From RYN-428 sp035551995 (GTDB lineage Bacteria; Planctomycetota; Phycisphaerae; Tepidisphaerales; Tepidisphaeraceae), in NCBI GenBank assembly GCA_035551995.1, contig DASZME010000083.1, positions 61,220-125,219 on the forward strand: a DNA stretch of 64,000 bases, written 5' to 3'. Position numbers and translations under genes: made by a program. The notes under the pieces are model-generated. The model searched no databases. It saw only the letters and a program-made list of their open reading frames with translations, and was not told where the DNA came from. Each line of letters starts with the position of its first letter. Within the stretch, counting starts at the first letter, position 1. Positions 34,750 through 44,307 of this stretch are shown here, piece by piece.

Positions 34750-37467
34750 ATGGCTGAACCAACGCCGACTCCACCCTTTCAGGAACGCATCGAAGACCTC
34801 AGCATCGAACAGGAGCTTGGGGATTCTTATCTGACCTATGCCATGAGCACCATTATGGACCGGGCGCTGCCCGACGTTCGCGATGGGCTGAAGCCGTCCC
34901 AGCGCCGAATATTGGTGGCGATGAACGATCTGAATCTGCGGCCGGGCTCGAAGCACCTCAAGTGCGCCAAGATCGCGGGCAATACCTCCGGCGATTATCA
35001 CCCGCACGGCGAATCGATCGTCTACCCGACGCTCGTGCGTCTCGTGCAGCCGTGGAGCTTGCGCTATCCGCTCATCGACGGCCAGGGCAACTTCGGCAGC
35101 ACCGACGGCGATCCACCCGCCGCCATGCGTTATACCGAGGCCCGCCCAACGAGCGTCGAGCAGGAAATGATGGTCGACTTGAATCTCGACACGGTCGATT
35201 ATCAACCCAACTACGATGATCGCCTGCTCGAGCCGACCGTGCTGCCCGGCAAGTTCCCCAACCTGCTGGTGAACGGATCGACCGGCATCGCCGTCGGCAT
35301 GGCGTGCAATCTGCTTCCGCATAATCTGCGGGAAATTTGCGACGCCATCGTCAAGGTGATCGACAATCCGGACGTCTCGCTGATGGACTTGATGGAAAGC
35401 GTTCCCGGTCCCGATTTCCCCACCGGCGGCATTATCTGCGGCCGCGACGGCATCCTCGAAGGCTACAAATCCGGCCGCGGGCGCATTACCCTTCGCGCCA
35501 AAATTCACGTCGAAGAACAAAAGGGAACCAAGACGCTGGTCGTCATCGACGAGATTCCGTACGGCGTCATTCGTAAATCGATTCAGATCGCCGTCGCCGA
35601 GTGGAAGAACAAGGACCAGTTCAAGGAAGTATCGGCAATCAACGATGAATCGGGCCGGCATCATGCCGTCCGCATCGTGCTCGATTTAAAGCGCGACGCC
35701 GACCCGGACGTGGTGATCGCGCAGCTCTATCAATACACGCAATGCCAGATCACGGTGCCGATGATCAACATCGCGCTGGTGAATCGCCAGCCGCGAACGA
35801 TGGGATTGAAGGAATTGATCCAGCACTTCATCGCCCATCGCGAGGTCGTGATCACCCGGCGGACCAAGTTCCTGCTGCGCCGGGCGCAGCAGCGCGAGCA
35901 TATCCTGGAAGGGTTGATCTTCGCCGTCTGCGATATCGACGAAGTCATTCGGCTCATTCGCTCGAGCAAGACTCGCGAAGAGGCGATCGAAAAACTGATC
36001 CAGCAGGGATTCCGGATCGATCCCAACAGCGCGCTTCGGGAAAAACTGCCGGAACGGATCATCTTTCGGCATCCAAAGATTTTCGCGGTCGAGCCGGGCG
36101 AACCGATTTCGCCGTTCCGCGTCTCGCGCGCGCAGGCCGAGGCGATCGGAAGATTGCAGCTGATTCAGTTGGTCGGCCTGGAGATCGATAAACTCGTCAA
36201 CGAATACAAGACGGTGGCGGAAGAAATTGAAGAGTACGAAAAAATTCTCGGCGATCATGCTTACCTGATGGATCTGATCCGCGAAGACGTTTTCGAGATG
36301 AAGGAAAAATACGGCGACGCCCGCCGAACCGAAATCTCCGGCTCCGTCACCGACATGAACATGGAAGACCTGATCGCCAAGGAAGACGTGGTGGTCACGG
36401 TAAGTCACGGCGGATACGTCAAGCGCCTCACGACCGACACCTACCGCAGCCAGGGCCGGGGCGGTCGCGGCATCAAGGGAACCGAATCAAAGGAAGGGGA
36501 TTTCGTCGAGCATCTTTTCATCGCCAATACGCACGATTACCTGCTGTTCTTCACCAACCAGGGCCGGGTGTACGAACGGCGGGTTTATCATGTGCCGGAA
36601 ATGAGCCGGACAAGCCAGGGCCGATCGATCGCCAACCTGCTTTCGTTTCAGCCCAATGAAAAAGTGGCCAACGTGCTGGCGATCAAGGATTTCACCAGCG
36701 GCGAACATTTCCTTTTGTTCGCGACGGCCAAGGGCACCGTGAAGAAAACAGCCCTCAGCGCCTACGCCAACATCCGCCAGAACGGCATCATCGCCATCGG
36801 CATGGAAGAGGGGGACACACTGATCGACGTCGCCGTCACCAGCGGCAAGGACCACGTGATCCTCGGCACCAAGAGCGGCCTTGCGATCCGTTTCGAGGAA
36901 TCCGACGTCCGCGCCATGGGCCGCCCCGCGGGCGGCGTCACCGGCGCCCGCTTCAAGCGCGAGGGCGACGCCGTCGTCTCCATGCTCATCGTTCATCAGG
37001 GCGACAACGAAATGTACAAGGTTTTAACCGCCTGCGTGAACGGTTACGGCAAGCGCACGCCGCTCGACGCATACCCGGTCAAAGGCCGCGGCACCCGCGG
37101 CGTCATCGATATCCTCACCACCGAACGTAACGGCGACGTGGTCGGCATGAAGTTGATCAAGGATTCCGATGAAGTCATGTTCATCACGGAAAAGGGAATC
37201 CTGATGCGCACGCCCGTCGGCGAAATCCGCGAGACCGACCGCAACACCCAAGGCGTCCGCCTGATGCGGCTGGATGAAGGCGATCGCCTGGTTGCGATGG
37301 CCTGCGTGGCGGCCGAAGAACCCAAGCCCGCCGAGGGCGGCGACGGCCAAGCCCCGACGGTGGTCAGCACCGAGCAGACGCTGATTGAAGAACCGCAAAT
37401 TCCGGAGGATGCCGAGCGCGGAGCCGATGGGGAAGATTCCAACGATGACGAGGCGGCGCCGGATTGA
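34750..37467 (+). CDS. gyrA: DNA gyrase subunit A
   Basis: This is the cleavage-religation subunit of DNA gyrase, 905 residues. The start at ATG 34750 (MAEPTPTPPFQERIEDLSIE) matches the family beginning; the frame is open to 34693 but without similarity. Catalytic Tyr128 is in AAMRYTEAR. The GyrA box at 568-574 (QGRGGRG) in the C-terminal beta-pinwheel identifies gyrase A rather than ParC. The quinolone-determining region reads HPHGESIVYP (84-93), with Ser89 matching E. coli Ser83 and Pro93 in place of Asp87. The tail is acidic. gyrB is not in the window. No other gene is clearly co-transcribed; the next gene starts 138 bp later. Confidence 0.96.
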   Translation: MAEPTPTPPFQERIEDLSIEQELGDSYLTYAMSTIMDRALPDVRDGLKPSQRRILVAMNDLNLRPGSKHLKCAKIAGNTSGDYHPHGESIVYPTLVRLVQPWSLRYPLIDGQGNFGSTDGDPPAAMRYTEARPTSVEQEMMVDLNLDTVDYQPNYDDRLLEPTVLPGKFPNLLVNGSTGIAVGMACNLLPHNLREICDAIVKVIDNPDVSLMDLMESVPGPDFPTGGIICGRDGILEGYKSGRGRITLRAKIHVEEQKGTKTLVVIDEIPYGVIRKSIQIAVAEWKNKDQFKEVSAINDESGRHHAVRIVLDLKRDADPDVVIAQLYQYTQCQITVPMINIALVNRQPRTMGLKELIQHFIAHREVVITRRTKFLLRRAQQREHILEGLIFAVCDIDEVIRLIRSSKTREEAIEKLIQQGFRIDPNSALREKLPERIIFRHPKIFAVEPGEPISPFRVSRAQAEAIGRLQLIQLVGLEIDKLVNEYKTVAEEIEEYEKILGDHAYLMDLIREDVFEMKEKYGDARRTEISGSVTDMNMEDLIAKEDVVVTVSHGGYVKRLTTDTYRSQGRGGRGIKGTESKEGDFVEHLFIANTHDYLLFFTNQGRVYERRVYHVPEMSRTSQGRSIANLLSFQPNEKVANVLAIKDFTSGEHFLLFATAKGTVKKTALSAYANIRQNGIIAIGMEEGDTLIDVAVTSGKDHVILGTKSGLAIRFEESDVRAMGRPAGGVTGARFKREGDAVVSMLIVHQGDNEMYKVLTACVNGYGKRTPLDAYPVKGRGTRGVIDILTTERNGDVVGMKLIKDSDEVMFITEKGILMRTPVGEIRETDRNTQGVRLMRLDEGDRLVAMACVAAEEPKPAEGGDGQAPTVVSTEQTLIEEPQIPEDAERGADGEDSNDDEAAPD

Positions 37468-37605
37468 GGTCAAGGCGTCTCCAGGAATTAACCAGGGTTC
37501 GGCGGGCTTGGGCTCGCGGCCAGCAAAGGTCGGGCAAACGAAGGCGTATGGTGGCCAAGAACCGGCGCCCAAGGATCGGGGTTTGCCGAAGCGGATAATC
37601 CAATC

Positions 37606-38742
37606 ATGTCAGACCCGCGGCGCATCGTCGAAAACATCCGCGTCTTCATGACGTCCGGGGCCGGCGCGGCGGCCGCGCCGATCGCGGCGGTGGCGGTCGA
37701 TTATGCGGAACTCTGCCGCGACGCCAACCTGCGCCTTCAACGCTGCGCCGAATTTCTTCATGAAGGATTGGTCGGCGAAGCGGTCGAATTCGCGGCGGTT
37801 AGGCCGCCGCTGCTGGAGCTAATCGCGACGCTTGATTTTCAGGAGGTTCCCGCCTGGGAGCAAGCCTGCGCTCAGATGGGCATGGCGCGGGCCGCGCGAT
37901 TGGAGCTGAATACCGCGATCATGTTAAACGCCGCCCGCGAGCGCCACGAGCCCATTAAGGAACTGCTCGGAAGGTATCGCTATCTTGCTTTGGCCCGGGC
38001 GCCGCTGACCGAACGTCTTACGACGGCTTGGCGCCTCGCCGCGGCCGATCCGTCCAGCGTCATCTGGCGCCAGGAAGCCGAGGAGCTTGAAAAATCCCGC
38101 CTGATCCAGCTTCGCGTCGAAGCGTCGGCCGCCATGGAAGCCAACGACGTGCAGCAGATGGATAAGCTTCTGCTGGAGCTTGGCGTGGGGCGCTGGCAGG
38201 CGTTTGCCGCCTTGGAATTGAAGGAGACTTTGCATCGCGCCGTGACGGGCGTGCGCTACGCCGGCGCCATTTCGCGGCTGAACGCGACCGTGCCGAAAGT
38301 TCGCGAGGCATTCGCGGCCAAGTCCCTGGAACAGTGCCAGGCCGTTTTCGCGCAGTGGGGAAAAATCGTCAAGGAATCGCGCGTCGTCGTGCCGGTCGAT
38401 CTGCGCCAGCACATCCTGCCGCTGGCGCATTGGATCGACGAGGAGGAGGAACGACGCGCCCACGAACGCAAATTCCGCTCGGCATGCAGCCAGCTTCTCG
38501 ACGCGGTCAAGCGGCAGGCGCCCGTCGAGGAAATAAAGGAATGTTATCGCGCGGTCGCCGCGTTTGAATCGCCGATACCCCAGGACGTCGCCGCGGCCTA
38601 CGACCACGGCGTCGAGACGGCGCGCCTGGCGAAAGCAAAGGAACAAAAAAAACAATACGCGTTGGCCGCCGCGCTGGTGGGAGCCATCGTGGCGGCGCTG
38701 GGCACGCTGACCTTCGTTATTTTCAACGGCGGAAAGCGGTAA
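37606..38742 (+). CDS. Helical tail-anchored hypothetical protein
   Basis: I recognise no family in this 378-residue protein. It is almost entirely alpha-helical and rich in Ala, Glu, Arg and Leu, with repeated helix pairs (for example ELCRDANLRLQRCAEFLHEG and WRQEAEELEKSRLIQLRVEA). A single membrane helix at the extreme C-terminus (about 352-374, ALAAALVGAIVAALGTLTFV) would leave the bulk in the cytoplasm. No catalytic motif is visible. It may be co-transcribed with gyrA (138-bp gap). The arrangement suggests a membrane-bound scaffold or adaptor, which is inference. Confidence 0.7.
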   Translation: MSDPRRIVENIRVFMTSGAGAAAAPIAAVAVDYAELCRDANLRLQRCAEFLHEGLVGEAVEFAAVRPPLLELIATLDFQEVPAWEQACAQMGMARAARLELNTAIMLNAARERHEPIKELLGRYRYLALARAPLTERLTTAWRLAAADPSSVIWRQEAEELEKSRLIQLRVEASAAMEANDVQQMDKLLLELGVGRWQAFAALELKETLHRAVTGVRYAGAISRLNATVPKVREAFAAKSLEQCQAVFAQWGKIVKESRVVVPVDLRQHILPLAHWIDEEEERRAHERKFRSACSQLLDAVKRQAPVEEIKECYRAVAAFESPIPQDVAAAYDHGVETARLAKAKEQKKQYALAAALVGAIVAALGTLTFVIFNGGKR

Positions 38743-38762
38743 GCGCCGGACGGCCGAGACCT

Positions 38763-38845
38763 AGAGCGTTTCTCATGCTGGTGAAGCGACCTTGCGTCGC
38801 GAAAAACGCCCCGCAAGCGGGGCCGCTAAACACAGAAACGCGCGA
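38763..38845 (-). repeat. REP-like dispersed palindrome, copy D
   Basis: Read on the minus strand it gives the full family unit: CGTTTCTGTG, TTTAGCGGCCCCGCTTGCGG, TCGCGACGCAAGGTCGC and CATGAGAAACGCTC. The outer GCGTTTCT and AGAAACGC form short terminal inverted repeats. It sits just after the tail-anchored orphan, upstream of the GH5 gene. Confidence 0.8.
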
Positions 38846-38949
38846 GCAACCTGACAACCGCTCTAATAAAAACGATTCACCTGTGGATTAGGTAGCGATG
38901 CTCGCCGCGTGACTATTTTTATGACCCGCCACGTCTTAGAATTGCGACG

Positions 38950-40602
38950 GTGATAAATGTGAAAGCCGATCTCTCCGTTGCTTTTCTGAAAGCCGCGTCC
39001 TTCTTATTCATACTGTCGTTCGGGATCGCTCTGCCCGCCGTCGCCGACGATCAGCCCAGGTCACTTCTTTCCAACGGCGATTTTCAAAGCGTCTCTTCCG
39101 ATTCCAACTGGCCTCAGGATTGGCCGCGGGCCGATGGAGTGACCTTCGAGCAGGAGGAGGGGCAGCGTTTCCTGCGCCTGCATTCGAGTAAGCCGGGGCA
39201 GATGATCCTCGTCTATCGGCAGATGCCGATCCCTTCGCCTCGACCGGCGGCTCTGGAGGTTTGTTTCCGCGTTCGCTATGCGGACATTAAGCCCGGCGAG
39301 AAATCCTGGTATGACGGCCGGATCATCTGCCATTTCAAGAATCGCGACAACGACGTCGTCAAACCCGAACCGCCCACGCCGTCCTTTCATGGCGGTTCGG
39401 ATAAGTGGGTCGAGCGGGACTACTTTGTAAAAGTGCCGGGCGGCGCGAAGTTTTTGGAAGTGATGCCGTGCCTGTTCCATCCCGCGAGCGGGACGCTGGA
39501 GATCGCAAAATTCGCGGTGTTCGCGGCCACCGCGGACAAACTGCCAAAGCCGCCGCCTGTTATACCTTCCGCTTTGGTCGCTTCGACGATCCCGGCGGAT
39601 CGAGTGCCGCCGGAACTCCACGTGGTCGGCAATGAACTCCAGTCGGCGGCAGGAAAAACAGTTTGGCTTCAGGGGCTGTGCGTCGACAGCATGGAATGGT
39701 CGGGAGCGGGGGAGCACATCGAGCAGTCGATCGTCGTCGCCATCGATCAGTGGAAGGCGAATGTCATTCGTCTGCCCGTGACCGAGGAGTTCTGGTTCGG
39801 CCGTAATCAGTGGCAGCACGACGGCGGCATCGCTTATCGAAAGCTGGTGGACGCGGCGATCGATACCGCCGCCGCGCGCGGAGGCTACCTTGCGCTGGAC
39901 CTTCATCGATTTGGAGCGCCGATGCCGGCGCATAAGGAGTTCTGGACCGACGCCGCCACGCGATACAAAAATCGTCCCGAGGTGATCTTCGAGCTTTTCA
40001 ACGAGGCGCACGGCGTCTCATGGAAAACCTGGCGCGACGGCGGTTCGCTGAAAGACCCCGCCGCCGCCGGGAAAGACGCCAACGCCGCGGAAAACAGCGA
40101 AACCGAAGAGGGCGAAACATCCGTCGGCATGCAAGCGCTGCTCGGCGCCATCCGCGCCGCCGGCGCCCGCAATCCAGTCATCGCCGGCGGATTGGACTGG
40201 GGCTATGACCTTTCAGGCGTCACAAACGGCTTCGCCCTGAAAGACGACGACCGCGCCGACGGCGTGATTTATTCCAGCCATATCTATCCTTGGAAAAAAG
40301 ACTGGCGCGGGAAGGTTCTTTTGGCCGCTGAAAAGTATCCGATTTTTGTCGGGGAAATCGGGTGTCCGCTGGAGCGTATGCCGTTCATTCCGCCCGCGCA
40401 GCACGAAGATCCTTATACCTGGGCGCCCGACGCGCTTGGCTTCATACAGAAGTACAAGTTGAATTGGACCGGCTTCAGCTTTCATCCCAAGTGCGCGCCG
40501 ATGGTCATCAGCGATTGGCGGTATACGCCCACGCCATATTGGGGCGCGTTCGTCAAGGATGCGCTATCGGGAAAGGCGTTTCTGTCGGACAAGATGCGGT
40601 GA
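38950..40602 (+). CDS. Secreted glycoside hydrolase family 5-type enzyme
   Basis: The 550-residue protein has an N-terminal signal peptide (AFLKAASFLFILSFGIALPA, cleavage near AVA-DD). A beta-sandwich, probably carbohydrate-binding, domain covers about 35-195 (LLSNGDFQSVSSDSNWPQDW). From about 215 a TIM-barrel of clan GH-A follows, with predicted acid/base Glu352 in FELFNEAHG and nucleophile Glu469 in VGEIGC. These match GH5 endoglucanase/mannanase strand-4 and strand-7 positions. The substrate cannot be read from sequence. The start is GTG 38950, with GTG 38959 as an alternative. No other hydrolase or transporter is adjacent. It likely acts on plant or microbial beta-glycans outside the cytoplasm. 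Confidence 0.88.
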   Translation: MINVKADLSVAFLKAASFLFILSFGIALPAVADDQPRSLLSNGDFQSVSSDSNWPQDWPRADGVTFEQEEGQRFLRLHSSKPGQMILVYRQMPIPSPRPAALEVCFRVRYADIKPGEKSWYDGRIICHFKNRDNDVVKPEPPTPSFHGGSDKWVERDYFVKVPGGAKFLEVMPCLFHPASGTLEIAKFAVFAATADKLPKPPPVIPSALVASTIPADRVPPELHVVGNELQSAAGKTVWLQGLCVDSMEWSGAGEHIEQSIVVAIDQWKANVIRLPVTEEFWFGRNQWQHDGGIAYRKLVDAAIDTAAARGGYLALDLHRFGAPMPAHKEFWTDAATRYKNRPEVIFELFNEAHGVSWKTWRDGGSLKDPAAAGKDANAAENSETEEGETSVGMQALLGAIRAAGARNPVIAGGLDWGYDLSGVTNGFALKDDDRADGVIYSSHIYPWKKDWRGKVLLAAEKYPIFVGEIGCPLERMPFIPPAQHEDPYTWAPDALGFIQKYKLNWTGFSFHPKCAPMVISDWRYTPTPYWGAFVKDALSGKAFLSDKMR

Positions 40603-40690
40603 TGAAGTCACCGTCGCAAACACTCTGAGGCCGGGCGCACTTGCGCCATAATTTTGAATCTCGCCGCGCGGTGGAACGCCCGCCGCGGCT

Positions 40691-41950
40691 TCATGGCGGA
40701 TCATCCCCGTGCAAGACCCAATTCCACGTCGGAACATTCCGGCAAGGCGGAAGGTTCATGCGCCGGCGAAGGCCGGCCGTCCATTGGTTTTTGAAATTCT
40801 CGGCCGATGAGAAGCGAATCAACCTTTTGCCGGCTTCGCTGACCCGCCATGTAGCCGCCCGGTCCAGACTGGCGCCAAGCGCATCGGAGAAAGCGGCGGA
40901 GTCCAACACGTTAACGGTCCAGCCCATCTTGAATTTCGGGATCATCCGCCCGAGCCAGGCGGTATCGGAAGCCAGCGTGGGTCGTCCGCACGCGAGCGCT
41001 TTGAGGGCGATGCTCGCCGGGTGTGGCTGATGCGGGTAGGTGCAAACCACCACGTCGGCCGCCCACAAGGCCGCAGCAATTTCCCGCTCGGACAATACAC
41101 GGTCGATGACGATCAGCCGGCCCGCGGCGCAAAGAGCAACGCACGGATCGCGCTTGAGCGTCGCGGCGACGTCCGGCGCCGCCGGGCCGGCGAGCACCAG
41201 CCGATCCGTCGGCAAAAGCGATGCGCTCGACAACGCGCCGATCAACAACGGTATTCCTTTGCGATTGTCGAGCAAGCCGGGGCAGACGAGGTATCGGCCA
41301 TCTTCGGGAATCCCAAGGACCTTGCGAGCCTCTGCACGCGATATCGGAGCATATTCTTCGACGGGATCGGGAATCATATCGACGCGATCGCGCAGGCCGC
41401 CGCCGTGCGTTTGAATCCATTGCCAGGCAAGGGCGTCGATCAAATGAATCCTGGCGAAGGGTGACTTTCGCAAAGCCAAAAGGGAGAGCGCGGTGGACGC
41501 GGAACGGGCGCGACGGACATTGGGATCGGACAACCGGGCCGTTGAGTTTGGGTAGGCGAACGCGAGTCGGTTGATCGAGCATTCACAATAGACGTTTCGG
41601 GGAATCGACAGCAATCCCGCCATCTCCGCGAGCCCCGCCGCCTGAGCGATACCGTCGGCGGTGACGACATACACCACATCGGGGCGAATTTCCTTCACCG
41701 CCCGATTTAGATTGGCGACGGCGTCGCGAATTCCGTTGAACGTTCCGCCTCGGCCGGGGCGCAGGATCGGCCGCGCGTCCAGCCCGCCGGGAATGGAGGA
41801 GAGATGAACGCGAAATTCCGGCGACGCGAATCCCTCGGGCGTAATCGCCATGACCGTCTCCGCGCCAAGCGCGCCGACGGCGCCGATCAAAAGCCGATCG
41901 TAATTGTAATAGTGTCCGAGATGATTTTGTTCGACGATGAGCACACGCAT
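40691..41950 (-). CDS. GT4-family glycosyltransferase
   Basis: This 419-residue protein has a GT-B fold. The N-terminal Rossmann half starts MRVLIVEQNHLGHYYNYDRL, with HLGHYY at the acceptor side. The C-terminal half has the GT4-like donor region (RYLVCPGLLDNRKGIPLLIG, then VVVCTYPHQPHPASIALKAL, where the usual EGFG/EPFG Glu is replaced by a His/Pro-rich sequence). This deviation makes the donor and the activity uncertain. The C-terminal 20 residues are Pro/Trp-rich. It converges with the GH5 gene and is divergent from the large membrane protein. A role in polysaccharide synthesis is inferred from the neighbours. Confidence 0.75.
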   Translation of the reverse strand: MRVLIVEQNHLGHYYNYDRLLIGAVGALGAETVMAITPEGFASPEFRVHLSSIPGGLDARPILRPGRGGTFNGIRDAVANLNRAVKEIRPDVVYVVTADGIAQAAGLAEMAGLLSIPRNVYCECSINRLAFAYPNSTARLSDPNVRRARSASTALSLLALRKSPFARIHLIDALAWQWIQTHGGGLRDRVDMIPDPVEEYAPISRAEARKVLGIPEDGRYLVCPGLLDNRKGIPLLIGALSSASLLPTDRLVLAGPAAPDVAATLKRDPCVALCAAGRLIVIDRVLSEREIAAALWAADVVVCTYPHQPHPASIALKALACGRPTLASDTAWLGRMIPKFKMGWTVNVLDSAAFSDALGASLDRAATWRVSEAGKRLIRFSSAENFKNQWTAGLRRRMNLPPCRNVPTWNWVLHGDDPP

Positions 41951-42133
41951 GAGTTGCCGAAACGGTGACCTTAAAGAGAACCCGAAAAATCAAAAAAACC
42001 GCCGCCGGAGTATATCACACGTCGATGCTTTACATCGGCTCCGACAGTGGGGCCAACCGGAACGGCGGCGAGCGTTTTCGCCGCGACCGACACTCCGGAA
42101 ATTGCGCTATTATACGGCGATTCCGATACACTC

Positions 42134-43885
42134 GTGCGCGTGAGATCGCGCTCCGTGTACCTGATCGCCGCGATGCTTGTCGCGCTGGCCGGCTATGCCT
42201 GCCGGTGTCAGGCGCCCTTGATCTGGGACGGCGCCTATCAGTTTAACGCAACGCTGATCATGCAGCGGCCCTACATGTACGAGACGCGGTTTCATACGCT
42301 TTTATTCTGGTGGCCAACCGTCTGGGCCAGTCGGCATTGCGCGTCGGTCGCGGTTCTGCAATCGCTGTTCGGGCTGCCTTTTCTATTGGCCGCGCCGGCG
42401 AGCCTTTTGATGTCGTGGTGGATCGTGCGGTCGCACGCGCCGCGCCTGATCTTCTGGGCCATTTTCGGCATGGCCGCTTGCCTGCCGGGCCAGATTTTCG
42501 TCATCAACGACAGCACCGTTCTGGTCTACCTGTTTTGGCCGGTTTTTCTGGGGCTGTTTGTGCCGCTGTCAGGCCTCAAGAAATGCGCGCTCGGATTTCT
42601 ATGCCTGTTTCAATTCATTCATCCGCTGGGCGTTCTTTTACTTGCGGGAGCGACGGGAACCGCATTGGCGATGAGTGTGATCGATCCGGCTCATCGTCGG
42701 CGCCTGCTGCTTCGGGCGTCGGTGATGGGCGCCGTTTTTTCGGTCGCGGTGTTCAAGATCGCGATAGTGGCCGAGATGCGGCAATTCGACGACCCGTACG
42801 CCGTTCGCGAGGCGACGCTCGGAATCTCGGTTCGGCGGTGGGAATGCGGGGTGGCGGGATGGCCGTTAAGGGGATTGTGTTTTATCTGGGCGGCCGGCGC
42901 GCTCGCGCTCCTGGCGCAAATGCCCCAGCGTCGATTCACACGGCGTTTGGTCGTGAACGTGAGCGTGGCGTTTGTGCTCGTCGTTGTTTTCATCGTCCGG
43001 ACATTCGGATTTGACGAGCCGGATCGAGCGGATGAATTCACCGCATTGGCGATCGTTTACCTCGGCATACTGCTCGTCGGCCGGGCCCGGCGAACTGCAA
43101 TAATCGCGGCGTCGGTTTTGCTGGGCGCCGGTTGCGTCGGCGCCGCCCTGGAGTTGCGTCAAGGCTCCATCCATGGCGCCGATCTGGCGGCGGCCGTCGC
43201 GGACTGCGCCATCCTTTTCTTCTCATGGCTCTGCATGCGACGCTTGCGGGAGCATGCGAAAACCCTTGGCGCCATCGCGGTATTCAGCGCGCTCATCGGC
43301 GCCGCCTTTTGGATCTACTGGGCCGCCGACGCCACGCGCTGGGGTTACGCGCTGGATTACCGCAGATGGATCGGTCCGCTCGCTTTGCCATTTTTCGCTT
43401 TCGCGGCCATCGACGTGTTCTTGAGCGCGCGGACGCGTTTGCGAAGCACGGCGCCGTCGGTTATGGGCGTGCCCGAATGGCTGGCGGCGACTGTGATCAC
43501 CGCGTTCGTCATCGTCCTGTCGCTTCAATATACCCAGTGGCGCCAAATGACAAATCGGCTCATGAGCAGCGTTCGGCAATATCCATCGGCAATCGTGCCG
43601 ATATCTTCCATGCCCTGGATAGGCCATACCGCTCTGGATCACTGGAGCACATTTGATTTCGTGATGAGCCAGCAAGGCAAGGCGCCGGCGAAATTTCTCC
43701 TGAACGATCACTCGTTGGAAATGCTGCGCCAAACGCCGCCGAAACTCCCGCATTGGGATTTATGTCCCTACTTGTCGAATGATTCGCCGTCGCCCGCCCC
43801 GGGGCCGATGGGTTGGTATGACATGCGGCCCTTGCTGGCGAATCCCCGGAAAGACTCCCGCGCCGGACCCGCCTCCAAAACCTAA
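42134..43885 (+). CDS. Large polytopic membrane protein, unknown function
   Basis: The product is 583 residues from GTG 42134 (GTG 42140 or an earlier frame start at 42047 are possible). It has about 12 transmembrane helices. The first lumenal loop (CQAPLIWDGAYQFNATLIMQ) and the soluble C-terminal domain after about residue 475 resemble the general layout of GT-C or O-antigen-type membrane proteins, but I find no decisive motif. Trp and Arg are frequent. It begins about 180 bp from the divergent GT4 gene, suggesting a shared exopolysaccharide or lipid-glycosylation role. That is inference from context only. Confidence 0.65.
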   Translation: MRVRSRSVYLIAAMLVALAGYACRCQAPLIWDGAYQFNATLIMQRPYMYETRFHTLLFWWPTVWASRHCASVAVLQSLFGLPFLLAAPASLLMSWWIVRSHAPRLIFWAIFGMAACLPGQIFVINDSTVLVYLFWPVFLGLFVPLSGLKKCALGFLCLFQFIHPLGVLLLAGATGTALAMSVIDPAHRRRLLLRASVMGAVFSVAVFKIAIVAEMRQFDDPYAVREATLGISVRRWECGVAGWPLRGLCFIWAAGALALLAQMPQRRFTRRLVVNVSVAFVLVVVFIVRTFGFDEPDRADEFTALAIVYLGILLVGRARRTAIIAASVLLGAGCVGAALELRQGSIHGADLAAAVADCAILFFSWLCMRRLREHAKTLGAIAVFSALIGAAFWIYWAADATRWGYALDYRRWIGPLALPFFAFAAIDVFLSARTRLRSTAPSVMGVPEWLAATVITAFVIVLSLQYTQWRQMTNRLMSSVRQYPSAIVPISSMPWIGHTALDHWSTFDFVMSQQGKAPAKFLLNDHSLEMLRQTPPKLPHWDLCPYLSNDSPSPAPGPMGWYDMRPLLANPRKDSRAGPASKT

Positions 43886-43984
43886 TAATGTCTCACGCCG
43901 ATGCCATCTGATCAGTGCGGCTGCGCTTCACTTTCCCCAGAGCTTTCCCGTCCGGACCGATGGCCTCGTTCGGAGGATCGAAAG

Positions 43985-44062
43985 TCACGACAGTTTCGCA
44001 AACAACCCATTCAAATCGAGCGTGAATCCCGGCAGAACCGCGCCGCCGGTGAGGATACGACC
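43985..44062 (-). pseudogene. C-terminal scrap of a Uma2/DUF820-type endonuclease
   Basis: On the minus strand one frame reads RILTGGAVLPGFTLDLNGLF followed by AKLS and a stop at 43987-43985. This matches the end of Uma2-family (PD-(D/E)XK-fold) proteins. No catalytic part precedes it: the sequence upstream is the end of the RHH antitoxin gene. It is therefore a remnant, probably left when the toxin-antitoxin pair was inserted or rearranged. Confidence 0.5.
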
Positions 44063-44067
44063 GGGCG

Positions 44068-44307
44068 TCAATCGAGTCGATCGGCTTCAAGCGGCGCAGC
44101 ATCAGGCACTGCCGCCAAAAATTTATCGAAATCCTCTTGACGGCCAGCTTGTGATTCGCGGCGCAGGTAATCGACCGTCGTCATGACCGCCAGTTTTTCG
44201 CCGGCGGCGCTGGCAAAGAATTGGCTGATCGAGTAACCCTCCTGCGCGGCAAGGGCTTCGATTTGCTTAGTAAGTGAATCGGGAAGTTCGATCGTAAGCG
44301 TGGTCAT
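44068..44307 (-). CDS. Ribbon-helix-helix-type antitoxin
   Basis: The 79-residue protein starts MTTLTIELPDSLTKQIEALA, a typical RHH/CopG DNA-binding beta strand and first helix, followed by QEGYSISQFFASAAGEKLAV. The rest is a helical, acidic toxin-binding tail. The start ATG (44307) overlaps the toxin stop by 4 nt (ATGA), so the pair is translationally coupled. The chosen start removes 11 residues of upstream open frame. The antitoxin gene is second in the unit, opposite to the more usual antitoxin-first order. Confidence 0.8.
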   Translation of the reverse strand: MTTLTIELPDSLTKQIEALAAQEGYSISQFFASAAGEKLAVMTTVDYLRRESQAGRQEDFDKFLAAVPDAAPLEADRLD

